In this document: one piece after another, positions 8,609 through 18,276 of the stretch
Position numbering within the stretch: the first letter of the stretch is position 1
Layout of the letters: each line of letters starts with the position of its first letter
NCBI RefSeq assembly: GCF_003173575.1
Contig: NZ_QGNY01000011.1
Span: 1-64,000, forward strand
Length of the DNA stretch: 64,000 nt
Reading direction: 5' to 3'
DNA from: Pedobacter paludis
Lineage (GTDB): Bacteria > Bacteroidota > Bacteroidia > Sphingobacteriales > Sphingobacteriaceae
Program-made: the position numbers and the translations under genes
Notes under the pieces: generated by a model
The model's input: the letters and a program-made list of their open reading frames with translations, nothing else
Database searches by the model: none
What the model was told of the DNA's origin: nothing

Positions 8609-9352
8609 TTAAATAATGAGCCCCAGAACCATAAACAGAAGAAATCCTAAGAAAAAAGCCGCGGTAAAAAATGGAGAATCCTTTTCTTCATGGGCTTCGA
8701 CAAGAAGTTCCTCGGTAACTAAAAACAGTAATGCTGCGCTACCAAATGAGAGCACAAGTTCCAGTACTTTTTCTCCTGTAAAATGCAGCATAAAAAAACC
8801 TCCCCCTGTTCCCAATAGAAAAACCAGGCCAAATAGCGAGAGCACCCTGATCAGCCTCCTTTTGGAACTTCCAAGCTTGGTCAGCCTGGTACCTACTGCA
8901 AGTCCCAGCGAAAGGCATTCCATCGCAAGTGCCAGTGCAAGCAGGGTTCCTTCTTTTGATCCCGCTGCAAATCCTATCCCTAAAAGAAGACCGTCCAAGA
9001 GCAGGTCAATGCCTACCGCGATAAGCATTCCCCAAGGCAACAGCTTGCTGTCGTTTGTTCCGCCCATTTTGAGCTCAAGCCTGGCGGTATACCATTTGAT
9101 CAGAAGCATGGCCGAAATACCCAAGGTAAAACCTATAATTATCGCGGTTGTATCATGGATCCTGATCATATCTGGCAAAAGCTCGACTGCCACGACTGAA
9201 AAAACTACCCCTGCAGCAAAGTGGAGGATCGTACTCTGCACAGCAGCCGTGGGCTTTTTCCAGGTTACGATCATTCCACCGACTATAAGTAAGACGACCG
9301 GAAACGCTGCAAACAGCAGTATGTTTAATGAAATAAGTTGTTTAGCCTGCAT
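8609..9352 (-). CDS. ZIP-family metal transporter
   Basis: A 247-residue polytopic protein, about eight helices. The paired motifs of ZIP permeases are present: HFAAGVVFSVVAVELLPD near residues 44-61 and GIDLLLDGLLLGIGF near residues 118-132, with helix-borne acidic residues in place of some usual histidines. ZIP proteins generally move Zn2+, Fe2+, Mn2+ or Cd2+ into the cytoplasm. Here it sits directly downstream of a P1B-4 efflux ATPase and a broken NRAMP importer, so the unit concerns divalent-metal balance. The second motif reads D-D where many ZIPs have H-E, so specificity may be unusual. The gene overlaps the NRAMP remnant by 11 bases. Confidence 0.75.
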   Translation of the reverse strand: MQAKQLISLNILLFAAFPVVLLIVGGMIVTWKKPTAAVQSTILHFAAGVVFSVVAVELLPDMIRIHDTTAIIIGFTLGISAMLLIKWYTARLELKMGGTNDSKLLPWGMLIAVGIDLLLDGLLLGIGFAAGSKEGTLLALALAMECLSLGLAVGTRLTKLGSSKRRLIRVLSLFGLVFLLGTGGGFFMLHFTGEKVLELVLSFGSAALLFLVTEELLVEAHEEKDSPFFTAAFFLGFLLFMVLGLII

Positions 9353-9875
9353 AATTCTTTCTTAAATAAAATCTATAGGCACCAAAGGAAAGGTACCCTA
9401 GATTGAGGTCGAGGCATGTGCCGATAAGAATCTCCATGGGGGTCAGGAACAGATATTTCAGCACTGAGCCAAGTGTCGAGTAAGGCAGATAGATGATGAA
9501 GAATAGAGGTACTCCGGTAAAGAGCACACTAAAAACAATTGCATGAACGGCAGGAAATATGAGATGCTCCACAGCGTCCATATCAGCGATATCGGCACCA
9601 ATGTTCAGGACGATTGCCGGCACGCTGAATATGATCAACAGGTACAATACCCATTTTGGATAGTGTTTCCTAAGCGTTTTGGTCAGCCTGATACGGTCGC
9701 AATCCTGGATTGCAGCCATCAGGGGGAATGTATTGATCATTGCCCAAAGCGTTGCCAGACCATATTTTGCACCGCCCCGTGAATAGGTGGAAATACCTGA
9801 TGGGTCATCGTCACTCGCACCGGTAACGATGCCCGGCCCCAGGGCTTTCAGGAATTTTTTAACCTTTTTGAACAT
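9342..9875 (-). pseudogene. truncated NRAMP-family divalent-metal transporter remnant
   Basis: 177 residues against roughly 400 or more for the family. The start is clearly NRAMP: GPGIVTGASDDDPSGI, the helix-1 metal-binding DPxG/N region, followed by FPLMAAIQ. After AAIQ the usual segment containing the conserved MxxR is shortened (DCDRIRLTKTL), and after about residue 145 the sequence stops resembling NRAMP (PMEILIGTCLDLNLGY onward). Helices 6-11, including the second metal-binding helix, are absent. It therefore cannot be a normal transporter. It keeps an open frame and the operon spacing (3 bases after the ATPase gene), which suggests in-frame deletions rather than old decay. Confidence 0.7.
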
Positions 9876-9878
9876 GCC

Positions 9879-12071
9879 TTATTTTTTCCTCTTTTTCGGT
9901 GCTTTTTTATTATGTCCGTTGTCGTAAGCAAGTAAGCGCAGCGCATTAAACACTACGACCAACGTCGATCCCTCGTGGGCGATTACTGCCGGTCCGATCG
10001 AAGCGACACCCAGTATGGTCAGTGGAATAAGTGCGGCGACAACACCAAGGGAAATCCAGAGGTTCTGTTTAATGATGCCCCGGGCTTTACGGCTAAGCCC
10101 GATGGCAAAGGGAAGACTTTCCAGCTTATCGCCCATCAGGGCAATATCTGCTGTTTCCAAAGCAACATCAGATCCCGCAGCGCCCATAGCGATACCTACG
10201 GTACTTTTGGCCATGGCCGGGGCATCATTCACGCCGTCTCCCACCATCGCAACCATTTTTTCTGATTTGGCGAGTTTCTGTACTGCCTTGACTTTGTCTT
10301 CCGGCATAAGGTTGCCCCATGCCTCGGTTACACCGATCTGTTTAGCTACCGCTTCTGCAACCTGTTGGTTGTCCCCGGTTAGCATAATCATTTTTTTGAT
10401 CCCCAGCTCTTCGAGTTCTTTAAGCACATGTTTTGCCTCTTCACGGGGAACATCCATAAGGGAAAGAATGCCGATGAAATCTTTATCGACCCTGACAAGC
10501 ATTGAAGTATGTCCGCCCTTTTCCAGCTCTTCAACCTGTTTGAGAATATCTTCGGGTATTCCATCCTTTTCAAAAAGGGCCTTGTTTCCAATGAATACTT
10601 TTTTACCGTTGACCTCAGCCTGAACACCTCTTCCGGTAATGCCTTTCACGTTATGTGCCTCAGGAACGGATTTTTTCTTCATCTTTTCGAGTGCGCCTTT
10701 TACAATTGCTTCGGCCAGCGGGTGGTCGCTGAGTTTTTCAACTGCAACAGCAATACCCATTAGTTCCTCTTCTGACATGTCGTTCAGTGGAATCACGTTT
10801 GTGAGCTGGGGCTTGCCTTCGGTAAGTGTTCCGGTCTTGTCGAACGCGATGGCGTTGAGTTCGCCCAGATCTTCCAGTGGCCGCCCTCCCTTTATAAGGA
10901 CTCCGCCACGTGCAGCCCTTGCAATACCGCTAAGTACTGCGCTTGGGGTAGAAATCGCCAAAGCGCACGGGCTGGCAGCAACCAGTACGGACATCGCGCG
11001 GTAGAAACTTTTGCTAAAAGGCTCATCGATAACCAGGAATGCAAAACATAGTGCGGTCACAAGAACCAGTACAACTGGAACGAAATACTTTTCGAACCTG
11101 TCGGTAAATAGCTGCGTTGGGGATTTTTGTTTTTCCGCCTCATTTACCATTTTGATCAGGCGTGAGATGGTAGAATCCTTGGCTTCCCTGATTACCTTAA
11201 CCTCCAGAACCGATGCTCCGTTGATTGTTCCGGCAAATACACGGAACTGGGGCTTGATGGTTTTTTCGGCAGAATAGTCCTTTGATGCGTCCGGTACGGG
11301 TGATTTGTCCACTGGCACACTCTCTCCTGTTATAGGGGCCTGATTGACACTGCCCTCACCCTTTACAACCACTCCGTCTGCCGGAATCTTGCTGTTGGGC
11401 TTGATGATAATGACATCTCCAAGCTGAAGCTCTTCGATGCGCACTTCAGATTCCTTGCCATCCCGGACAACCAGGGCTGTCGGGGGAGCCAGACTGGTAA
11501 GGGCAGCTATGGATTTTCTTGCCTTGCCCATCGCATAGTGTTCCATCGCATGTCCCAGACTGAACAGGAAGAGCAATAATGCGCCTTCGGCCCAGGAGCC
11601 CAGGATCGCTGCGCCGATTGCGGCGACCAGCATCAGAAAGTCGATCTCAAAGCCACCTTTCAATATAGTTTCAACTGCTTCCTTGGCCGTAAAGAAACCG
11701 CCAAAGAAATAGGCTGTTATGTAGAGTGCAAGGCTTGCCCATTCGGGAACACCGTCTATGAAAGAAATTCCAAATCCTATCCCCAGCGCCGCGCCACAGA
11801 TAAAGGCGAAGATCATTTCCGTGTTCTTCCCGAAAATCCCGCCATGTTCATGATCATGGCCTTCCTCTTCAGCATGGTCAAGATGAGCCTCTTTCTCCTT
11901 TTCAGCTTCTTTTCCCTTCCTGGATGGTTTTTCAGAAATAGGCTGTGAAGAAGTTTTGGTTTCTTCCTTTACCGGCTTCGCTTTTGTTTCTTTGGAATCT
12001 GAGCCTTCCTTCCGGACTACAGGCTTTTTGGCAGATGATTTGGTGTCGGATTTTTTCTTCTTGTTTTCCAT
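9879..12071 (-). CDS. P1B-4-type heavy-metal efflux ATPase (Co/Zn/Cd/Fe class)
   Basis: A 730-residue P-type ATPase. The transmembrane metal site is SPC (367-369) and the last helix carries HEGST (699-703), the pair that defines P1B-4 pumps (CoaT/CtpD/PfeT) rather than the CPC pumps for Cu or Zn/Cd. The phosphorylation site is D411 in DKTGTLTEG; TGES is at 248-251, and GDGVNDAP is present. It has no ferredoxin-like metal-binding domain. Instead an N-terminal tail of about 80 residues is lysine-rich, then histidine-rich (HDHEHGG). Expected role: ATP-driven export of Co2+, Zn2+ or related ions from the cytoplasm. It leads the minus-strand unit that continues into the ZIP and DUF1345 genes. Confidence 0.9.
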   Translation of the reverse strand: MENKKKKSDTKSSAKKPVVRKEGSDSKETKAKPVKEETKTSSQPISEKPSRKGKEAEKEKEAHLDHAEEEGHDHEHGGIFGKNTEMIFAFICGAALGIGFGISFIDGVPEWASLALYITAYFFGGFFTAKEAVETILKGGFEIDFLMLVAAIGAAILGSWAEGALLLFLFSLGHAMEHYAMGKARKSIAALTSLAPPTALVVRDGKESEVRIEELQLGDVIIIKPNSKIPADGVVVKGEGSVNQAPITGESVPVDKSPVPDASKDYSAEKTIKPQFRVFAGTINGASVLEVKVIREAKDSTISRLIKMVNEAEKQKSPTQLFTDRFEKYFVPVVLVLVTALCFAFLVIDEPFSKSFYRAMSVLVAASPCALAISTPSAVLSGIARAARGGVLIKGGRPLEDLGELNAIAFDKTGTLTEGKPQLTNVIPLNDMSEEELMGIAVAVEKLSDHPLAEAIVKGALEKMKKKSVPEAHNVKGITGRGVQAEVNGKKVFIGNKALFEKDGIPEDILKQVEELEKGGHTSMLVRVDKDFIGILSLMDVPREEAKHVLKELEELGIKKMIMLTGDNQQVAEAVAKQIGVTEAWGNLMPEDKVKAVQKLAKSEKMVAMVGDGVNDAPAMAKSTVGIAMGAAGSDVALETADIALMGDKLESLPFAIGLSRKARGIIKQNLWISLGVVAALIPLTILGVASIGPAVIAHEGSTLVVVFNALRLLAYDNGHNKKAPKKRKK

Positions 12072-12153
12072 ATCGGGGTAAATTGATTTTTGTTGAATAT
12101 TCAGGGCAACCGCTTTATCTGTATTCTCTGCCCGTGTGGGTTCACTTTTTTTA

Positions 12154-12183
12154 AAAAGATGCCTCCCTAACGAGGCACCTTTT
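12154..12183 (-). terminator. rho-independent-type terminator after the czc adaptor gene
   Basis: Stem TGCCTC/GAGGCA with loop CCTAAC, extended past one A/C mismatch by AAAAG/CTTTT. On the minus strand it is followed by a T-run. It lies between the adaptor gene and the P1B-4 ATPase gene and separates the two minus-strand units. Confidence 0.7.
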
Positions 12184-12219
12184 ATTCAATGTGTGTACTA
12201 AAAATTCTTTGTGGGGACT

Positions 12220-13452
12220 TTACTCTTCTTCGCTGTTCTTCATTTTTGACAGCAGATCATATGTACCTTTAAGTACAACCTTGCCTGTAAAATCCCGTCC
12301 CGAAGGCATAGTTACCTCTATATAACCGCCATCGGATATACCCGTTGTAACCTCTACCATTTCGAAATGATGGCCGGCCTCAGTGGCGCTTTCTTTGTTT
12401 CCCGACTCGTTTTTTGCTGGTTCCTTTGCCTTTTTTTCCGCCGAGTTCTGGACGAAAATGTATTTTTTGCCCTCAAAGTCTACAACCGCTGCAGAAGGCA
12501 AAGCCATTACCTGCACGGCACCTGTTTCGATGAAAGCCTTAAGGTAAGTACCAGGGATAAACCCGGCGCTTCCCTGGGCAATAGCATGAACGGTCACGGT
12601 CTTATCGGCATTGATCTCACCGCCTACCAGCTGTACGACAGCAGTACGCTGGGTTGAATCATTGGTGAGTGAAAAAAGCACCTTCTGTCCTTTTTTTACC
12701 TTTTGTGCATCTTTCTCGAAAACGTTGAGCTCAACGTGGAGATTCGAACTGTTTACGATTTCGAACATTGCATCATTGGGGGCCACAAATTTGCCCGTAT
12801 TTACGTTAACCTTGGTTACATAGCCATTGATCGGCGAGTAGATATTTATCTGGCTACGGATATTGCCGGCGTTTAGCGAGGACGGATTGATATTGATCAG
12901 TTGAAGACGTTGCTTTAATGCATTTTCCCTTGCAAGATTTCCCAGATAAGCTGCTTTGGCCTGTTGGAGTGTTTTTTGAGCATTAACGTTTTGCTGGGCA
13001 AGGGTCTGTTGTCTTTTGTATTCAGAATCCGAAAGTTCAAGCTGGCTTTTGCTCTCCAGGTAATCCTGTTGCATCTGCACATATTCCTGATTCTGGAGTA
13101 TGGCAATAACCTGACCTTTGCTCACCTTTGTCCCCTGTAAAAGCGGAGTGGATTTTACAATACCGCCCATCTGAGTGGTAATGCTCACCAGGTTCTGTGG
13201 TGGCACGTCAATAAAGCCATTTACTTTCAGCATACCGCTGAGTGCACGGAGCTCGGGACTTCCCAGCTCTATCCCTACAGACTTGAACTGTGACTGGCTG
13301 AGCTCTACTGAGTTGCTTTCCTCGGTGGCCGTGCTGTCTGCAGAGGCTTCTGTTCCAGCGCCATCTTTTTCCTTGCTGCCGCAGGAAGAAAGCACTACTG
13401 CCAGTGCCCCAATGTAAGATAATCGGCTGAGGGCTTTTAATATTTTTTTCAT
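12220..13452 (-). CDS. RND efflux periplasmic adaptor, CzcB/CusB type
   Basis: A 410-residue lipoprotein (lipobox LSSC, C24). It shows the membrane-fusion-protein layout: beta-barrel and lipoyl half near residues 90-120 (GGIVKSTPLLQGTKVSKGQ), a coiled-coil hairpin at about 120-180 rich in Q, K and A, the second lipoyl half (INIYSPINGYVTKVNV), and C-terminal barrel domains. It bridges the inner-membrane pump and outer-membrane channel. It lies 10 bases downstream of the CzcA-CzcC fusion gene, so both are made together. A charged insert rich in Lys, Glu and Ala (about 345-365) is unusual but not metal-binding in appearance. Confidence 0.85.
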   Translation of the reverse strand: MKKILKALSRLSYIGALAVVLSSCGSKEKDGAGTEASADSTATEESNSVELSQSQFKSVGIELGSPELRALSGMLKVNGFIDVPPQNLVSITTQMGGIVKSTPLLQGTKVSKGQVIAILQNQEYVQMQQDYLESKSQLELSDSEYKRQQTLAQQNVNAQKTLQQAKAAYLGNLARENALKQRLQLININPSSLNAGNIRSQINIYSPINGYVTKVNVNTGKFVAPNDAMFEIVNSSNLHVELNVFEKDAQKVKKGQKVLFSLTNDSTQRTAVVQLVGGEINADKTVTVHAIAQGSAGFIPGTYLKAFIETGAVQVMALPSAAVVDFEGKKYIFVQNSAEKKAKEPAKNESGNKESATEAGHHFEMVEVTTGISDGGYIEVTMPSGRDFTGKVVLKGTYDLLSKMKNSEEE

Positions 13453-13462
13453 TTTTATATTG

Positions 13463-16400
13463 TTATTGACCTTTTAGGTACTGTAATGTGTATACTGATT
13501 GATTGTATTGGTTGATGGCCTCCAGATAGCTGAAGCGGATATCAGAGTAGGTACGCAGGGCCTGCAGATACTCTACATAGCCGATCTCCCCTGCCTGAAA
13601 TGCAATCTGGGACTGCTTTAGGATCAGGTTGGCATTCGGCAGGGCACTGTTCTTATAATAGGCGATACTTCTGGAATTTTTCTGAAGGTCCTGGAAGGCC
13701 TGCTCATACCTTCCACGAAGATCTGTCTGGGAAAGGATAAAATCGCTTTCGGCTACCTGCTTATCTATCTTTGCGGCTTTTATCCTTGAGGAGAAAGGCT
13801 TAAAGAAAAGCGGTATGGAGATCCCGGCGGAAACTCCCTGAAAACGTTTGCCTCCATTAAAATAAAGATCCTGACCGCCAACATTCTGTGCTCCGATAAT
13901 GGACTGGTTGAAATAGCCGATACTGAAATCGGGGCCGGAGCGTGAGCGCTCGAGCCTTACCGTCTTGTCGGCAATATCTATCTGCTGGGCCTGCAGCGCA
14001 AGAATTGGATTTTCTGATGTAATGGTATCAGCCTGGCTAACATTCCAGACTACCTGGCCAAAGTCCGCGTTCATGATACTGATCTGTTCCCTGGTATTGA
14101 GCAAACGCTTAAGTTCGGCGGTATAGGCAAGGATATCAGCTTCGTTCTTGCTCATCTGGTTGCGAACCTCATTATACTGAGTTTCGGCGGTAGTTTTTTC
14201 AAGCAGATTGGTCTCTCCTGCCTGGTACCTCAATGAGGCGGCCTTCAGAAAGTTACTGTAAACACTGTCCTGGCTTTTGTAAAGCTTTTGAAGGGCAATG
14301 AAATAGCCCAACTGGGCGTAAACGCTTTTCACCTGATAGGAAAGTTCTCTTTGTGTTACCTGAAGGCCGATTTCGGCTCCCCTGATCTGCGCATCATACA
14401 AGTTGCGCTGACTTTTGAACAGCCCCGGATAGGGTATGTTCTGAGAGGCCGAAAAGTTATTGTCGCGTTTGATGGTATTCATCTGTCCGTACTGCACCTC
14501 AAAGCTGGTCTTTCCAAGATCTGTTGAGGATCCCCTTAGCGCCTGTTGCCTGCCAATCTGCAGGGTTGAGGATTTCAAAGCCTGGTTATTACTCAATGCT
14601 GTGCTCAAAGCCTGCTCAAGGCTCATACCCTTGGTGGGAACCGTCTGCGCCTGCGCCTGTCCCGATAAAATGAAAAGTCCAAAAAACACCGCTAGGGTAA
14701 CTACAGTTGTTGGAAGGGCAGTTTTTTTGCTTTTCCAACCTTCAAAATAAGTATATAGCACTGGAAGTACGATTAAGGTTAATATGGTGGAAGTAATCAG
14801 TCCCCCGATTACTACGGTTGCTAACGGTTTCTGCACCTCAGCGCCTGCTGCACTGGATATTGCCATTGGAAGGAACCCAAGAGAGGCTACAGTTGCGGTC
14901 ATCAGTACAGGTCTCAGACGGATAGCAGTTCCCTTGAGGACAATGTCCCTTATACTATATTTATCCATTTTTTTCAATCTGTTGAATTCGGTAATCAGTA
15001 CGATTCCGTTGAGCACGGCTACCCCGAATAATGCAATAAATCCAACACCGGCGGAAATGCTGAAAGGCATTCCCCTCAGGATTAATGCAAATATTCCCCC
15101 GATTGCGGCCATCGGAATAGCAGAAAAAATCAGTATCGACTGTTTTACAGATCCAAATGAGAAATACAGTAATAGCAATATCAGTAAAAGTGCAACCGGA
15201 ACGGCAATAGAAAGCCTTTGTGTCGCCTCTTTTAAGTTTTCGAACTGCCCTCCATAGGTAATGTAATATCCTGCGGGCATTTTGATCTGTTCGTTTATTT
15301 TCTGCTCAATCTCTGTTACCACACTCTGGATATCACGGCCACGGACATTCAGCCCCACTATGATGCGCCGTTTGGTATCCTCACGTTGAATCTGGTTAGG
15401 GCCGATCTTAAACTCTATGTCAGCAAGTTGGTCAAGGGGAACCTGATTGCCGTTCGGGGCAGTCACATAGACATTTTTAACATCATCAATACCCTGGCGG
15501 TTCTGTTGGGAAAGGCGAACAATGATATCGTAACGCTGCTCTCCCTCGTATACCAGCCCCGCAGACTGTCCTGCAAAAGCAGTATTGAGTGCCTGGTTAA
15601 CCGTTCCTATGCTCAATCCATATTGTGCAATCCTATCACGGTTGATCTTTACCACTATCTGCGGCAGACCGGTTGCCTGTTCCAGATAGAGATCTTTTGC
15701 GCCCTCTACACCCGAAACAATTTTCCCGATCTTTTGGGATATACTGGTGAGGGATTCGAGGTCATCTCCGAAAACTTTGATCCCAATATCCTGTCTAACT
15801 CCCGAGATAAGTTCATTTGAGCGTAATTGGATTGGTTGTGAAAAACCGAAGCTCACGCCGGGAACTTCTTCAAGTGCCTTACTCATCATCTCTGCCAGTT
15901 CTTCCCTGTCATGGGTAGTGGTCCAGTCTTTTTTATCTTTGAGTATTATGGTCAGATCACATGCTTCCATTGGCATGGGATCGGTAGGAATCTCGGCAGC
16001 ACCAACCTTACCAATTACTTCTTTCACCTCTGGAAATTTTTCTACAAGGATTTTTGAAGCCTGATTTACTTTATCAATAGTCTGGGAAAGGGAACTGCCG
16101 GTAAGTAGCCTGGTTTCTACCGCAAAATCACCTTCCTCCAACGTGGGAATGAATTCTCCCCCCATCCGGGTAAAGATAAAAATACTGATGACCAGAAGAA
16201 CAACCGATGATGCCACAACAATTATTCTTTTATTGAGTGCAGCCTTGATCATTGGAGTGTAACGGCGCTGAAAAAAATCCATCATCCGATCTGAAAAATT
16301 CTTTTTGTGGGCAACTTTTTTGCTTAAGAACAGCGAGGAAACCATAGGAACATAGGTAAGGGACAAAATAAAGGCTCCCAATATGGCAAAGGAAACGGTT

Positions 16401-17845
16401 TGTGCCATAGGACCGAACATCTTGCCTTCAATACCTACAAGGGCAAGGATGGGAAGATAAACGATCAGAATAATGATCTGTCCAAATGCCGCAGCGCTCA
16501 TCATCCGCACGGCAGATTTTTCAACCTGCTCATCCATTTCGGCCTGTGTATAAGCGCGGCCAAGCTTATTCCCAGAGAGGATGTGCATTGTGGCTTCCAC
16601 AATAATTACGGCCCCATCGACGATAAGTCCGAAATCTATCGCGCCAAGACTCATCAGGTTTCCCGATACGCCAAAAAGGTTCATCAGGGAAATCGCAAAT
16701 AGCATGGCAAGCGGAATCACTGAGGCAACAACCAGCCCGGCCCTAAAATTTCCAAGAAAAAGAACCAGGACAAAAATAACAATCAGGGCGCCCTCGATGA
16801 GGTTTTTGGCTACTGTGCCCATGGCACGATCAACAAGCGCACTTCTATCTAAGAACGGCTCAATGGTTACCCCCTTCGGTAGAGTTTTACTGATTCTGTC
16901 TATCTTAGCCTTCACCTGTTTTACCACGTTATTGGCATTTGCGCCTTTCAGCATCATTACTATACCGCCAACAGCCTCACCTTCACCATCCTTTGTTGCA
17001 CGGGTAAGTGCGCCATAACGGATGGAACTACCGATCTGTACGGTGGCGATATCGTGGATAAGCACCGGGATTCCGTTCGCATTGTTTTTGACAACGATCT
17101 TATTGATGTCATCAAGATTGCCGACCAGGCCTTCGCTCCTAATAAAATAGGCATTTGGCTTTTTGTCTATATAGGCGCCCCCCGTGTTCTGGTTGTTCTG
17201 TTCAAGGGCTGCGAAAACATCGCTGATGCTCAGGTTAAGGCTCCGCAGCTTATCGGGATCAAGCGCAATCTCATACTGTTTCAAAAGGCCACCGAAACTG
17301 TTGACCTCTGCAATGCCCGGCGTACCAAGGAGCTGTCTCCTTACAATCCAGTCCTGGATGGTGCGCAGCTCGCGCGCGTTGAATTTCTTTTCGAATCCAG
17401 GCTTTGCATGGATCACGTATTGGTATATCTCCCCAAGACCTGTTGATATGGGTGATATTTCTGGATTACCAAGTCCTGATGGGATGTTATTCTTGGCCTC
17501 GGCAAGCTTTTCGTTTACCTGTTGCCGGGCCCAGTAGATGTCAACATCATCATGGAATACGATAGTTACAACCGAAAGTCCGAACCTTGAAATGGAGCGT
17601 ACCTGCTCTATTTCAGGTATGGTGGACATGGTCTGTTCTACGGGATAGGAAATAAGCCTTTCTACCTCCTGGGTAGCAAGGGATGGGCTAAGGGTTATGA
17701 CCTGAACCTGATTATTGGTGATATCAGGAACGGCATCAATGGGAAGTTGTCTCAGGGAATATACGCCCCATGCGATCAGCCCCAAAGTGAACAGGGCTAT
17801 TACAAGCTTATTCGCTATTGAAAACTGAATAATTTTTTTCAGCAT
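13463..17845 (-). CDS. czcA: CzcA-type heavy-metal RND pump fused to a TolC/CzcC-like outer-membrane factor
   Basis: 1460 residues, about 420 longer than a normal CzcA. Residues 1-1035 are a full HME-type RND permease. The helix-4 signature DFGLIVDGAVIIVE (404-417) is the CzcA (Co/Zn/Cd) form of the proton-relay motif. Residues from about 1065 to the end are a TolC-family protein: SLEQALSTALSNNQALKS and long heptad-like helices. Between them is a hydrophobic helix ending AQAQT that looks like a cleavable signal peptide, so the product may be cut into pump and channel, or may stay tethered across the periplasm. The fusion type is known in Bacteroidota. Exported ions are inferred to be divalent metals. 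It follows a small exported protein gene and precedes the adaptor. Confidence 0.9.
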   Translation of the reverse strand: MLKKIIQFSIANKLVIALFTLGLIAWGVYSLRQLPIDAVPDITNNQVQVITLSPSLATQEVERLISYPVEQTMSTIPEIEQVRSISRFGLSVVTIVFHDDVDIYWARQQVNEKLAEAKNNIPSGLGNPEISPISTGLGEIYQYVIHAKPGFEKKFNARELRTIQDWIVRRQLLGTPGIAEVNSFGGLLKQYEIALDPDKLRSLNLSISDVFAALEQNNQNTGGAYIDKKPNAYFIRSEGLVGNLDDINKIVVKNNANGIPVLIHDIATVQIGSSIRYGALTRATKDGEGEAVGGIVMMLKGANANNVVKQVKAKIDRISKTLPKGVTIEPFLDRSALVDRAMGTVAKNLIEGALIVIFVLVLFLGNFRAGLVVASVIPLAMLFAISLMNLFGVSGNLMSLGAIDFGLIVDGAVIIVEATMHILSGNKLGRAYTQAEMDEQVEKSAVRMMSAAAFGQIIILIVYLPILALVGIEGKMFGPMAQTVSFAILGAFILSLTYVPMVSSLFLSKKVAHKKNFSDRMMDFFQRRYTPMIKAALNKRIIVVASSVVLLVISIFIFTRMGGEFIPTLEEGDFAVETRLLTGSSLSQTIDKVNQASKILVEKFPEVKEVIGKVGAAEIPTDPMPMEACDLTIILKDKKDWTTTHDREELAEMMSKALEEVPGVSFGFSQPIQLRSNELISGVRQDIGIKVFGDDLESLTSISQKIGKIVSGVEGAKDLYLEQATGLPQIVVKINRDRIAQYGLSIGTVNQALNTAFAGQSAGLVYEGEQRYDIIVRLSQQNRQGIDDVKNVYVTAPNGNQVPLDQLADIEFKIGPNQIQREDTKRRIIVGLNVRGRDIQSVVTEIEQKINEQIKMPAGYYITYGGQFENLKEATQRLSIAVPVALLLILLLLYFSFGSVKQSILIFSAIPMAAIGGIFALILRGMPFSISAGVGFIALFGVAVLNGIVLITEFNRLKKMDKYSIRDIVLKGTAIRLRPVLMTATVASLGFLPMAISSAAGAEVQKPLATVVIGGLITSTILTLIVLPVLYTYFEGWKSKKTALPTTVVTLAVFFGLFILSGQAQAQTVPTKGMSLEQALSTALSNNQALKSSTLQIGRQQALRGSSTDLGKTSFEVQYGQMNTIKRDNNFSASQNIPYPGLFKSQRNLYDAQIRGAEIGLQVTQRELSYQVKSVYAQLGYFIALQKLYKSQDSVYSNFLKAASLRYQAGETNLLEKTTAETQYNEVRNQMSKNEADILAYTAELKRLLNTREQISIMNADFGQVVWNVSQADTITSENPILALQAQQIDIADKTVRLERSRSGPDFSIGYFNQSIIGAQNVGGQDLYFNGGKRFQGVSAGISIPLFFKPFSSRIKAAKIDKQVAESDFILSQTDLRGRYEQAFQDLQKNSRSIAYYKNSALPNANLILKQSQIAFQAGEIGYVEYLQALRTYSDIRFSYLEAINQYNQSVYTLQYLKGQ

Positions 17846-17949
17846 TATTTGTTTAATTAAGTAAAAAATAAAAAAACCAGATCAATGCACAGCGTAGCCT
17901 CGTATGGATTATACGGGCAAAAACATAGCATCGAAATGAAGATCGATTT

Positions 17950-18276
17950 TTAACTTAATTTAGGCGGCTGCCAAACAGATAATGGTAAAGAGATAACCTC
18001 ACCCATGTAAGCTTCATTATATTCTGAGCTTATTGGTTTTGAGATTACCACAAGAGGTGTTGAAGAAATAACTTCAGAAGTGGTATTACAGCAGGAACAA
18101 ACGCAGAACGGTGAACAGAAATCACTGCGTTCTTTTTCTGTAGAATGGGTTGTTATGCTTTTTTCAGTTAATGGTCCACCATGCAACTTACCCATAGCCA
18201 ATACGTCAGCGCATGGAATGCAGCTGAGTATTACGATAATGAAGCAGAGAAACAAACTGGATATTTTCACTTTCAA
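17950..18276 (-). CDS. small cysteine-rich exported protein (DUF6660-like)
   Basis: 108 residues. A signal peptide (about residues 1-28) contains CIPCAD, then a short region carries CSPFCVCSCC, and the C-terminus is WQPPKLS. This layout resembles small Bacteroidota proteins annotated DUF6660, found beside metal-efflux genes. The clustered cysteines suggest metal binding in the periplasm; this is inference. It lies about 100 bases upstream of the CzcA-CzcC gene in the same direction. A possible -7 element (minus-strand TATATTTG, 18285-18292) sits only about 10 bases before the ATG. A second protein with the same C-terminus is at 20930-21250. Confidence 0.7.
   Translation of the reverse strand: MKVKISSLFLCFIIVILSCIPCADVLAMGKLHGGPLTEKSITTHSTEKERSDFCSPFCVCSCCNTTSEVISSTPLVVISKPISSEYNEAYMGEVISLPLSVWQPPKLS

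Noticed and set aside
8616..9365. A 249-codon plus-strand frame opposite the ZIP transporter
   Set aside because: It mirrors the hydrophobic codons of the ZIP gene, giving a Ser/Pro-rich, unlikely protein; the minus-strand gene has clear family motifs.
10015..10623. A 202-codon plus-strand frame opposite the P1B-4 ATPase
   Set aside because: Antisense shadow with Ser/Ala-rich composition and no motif.
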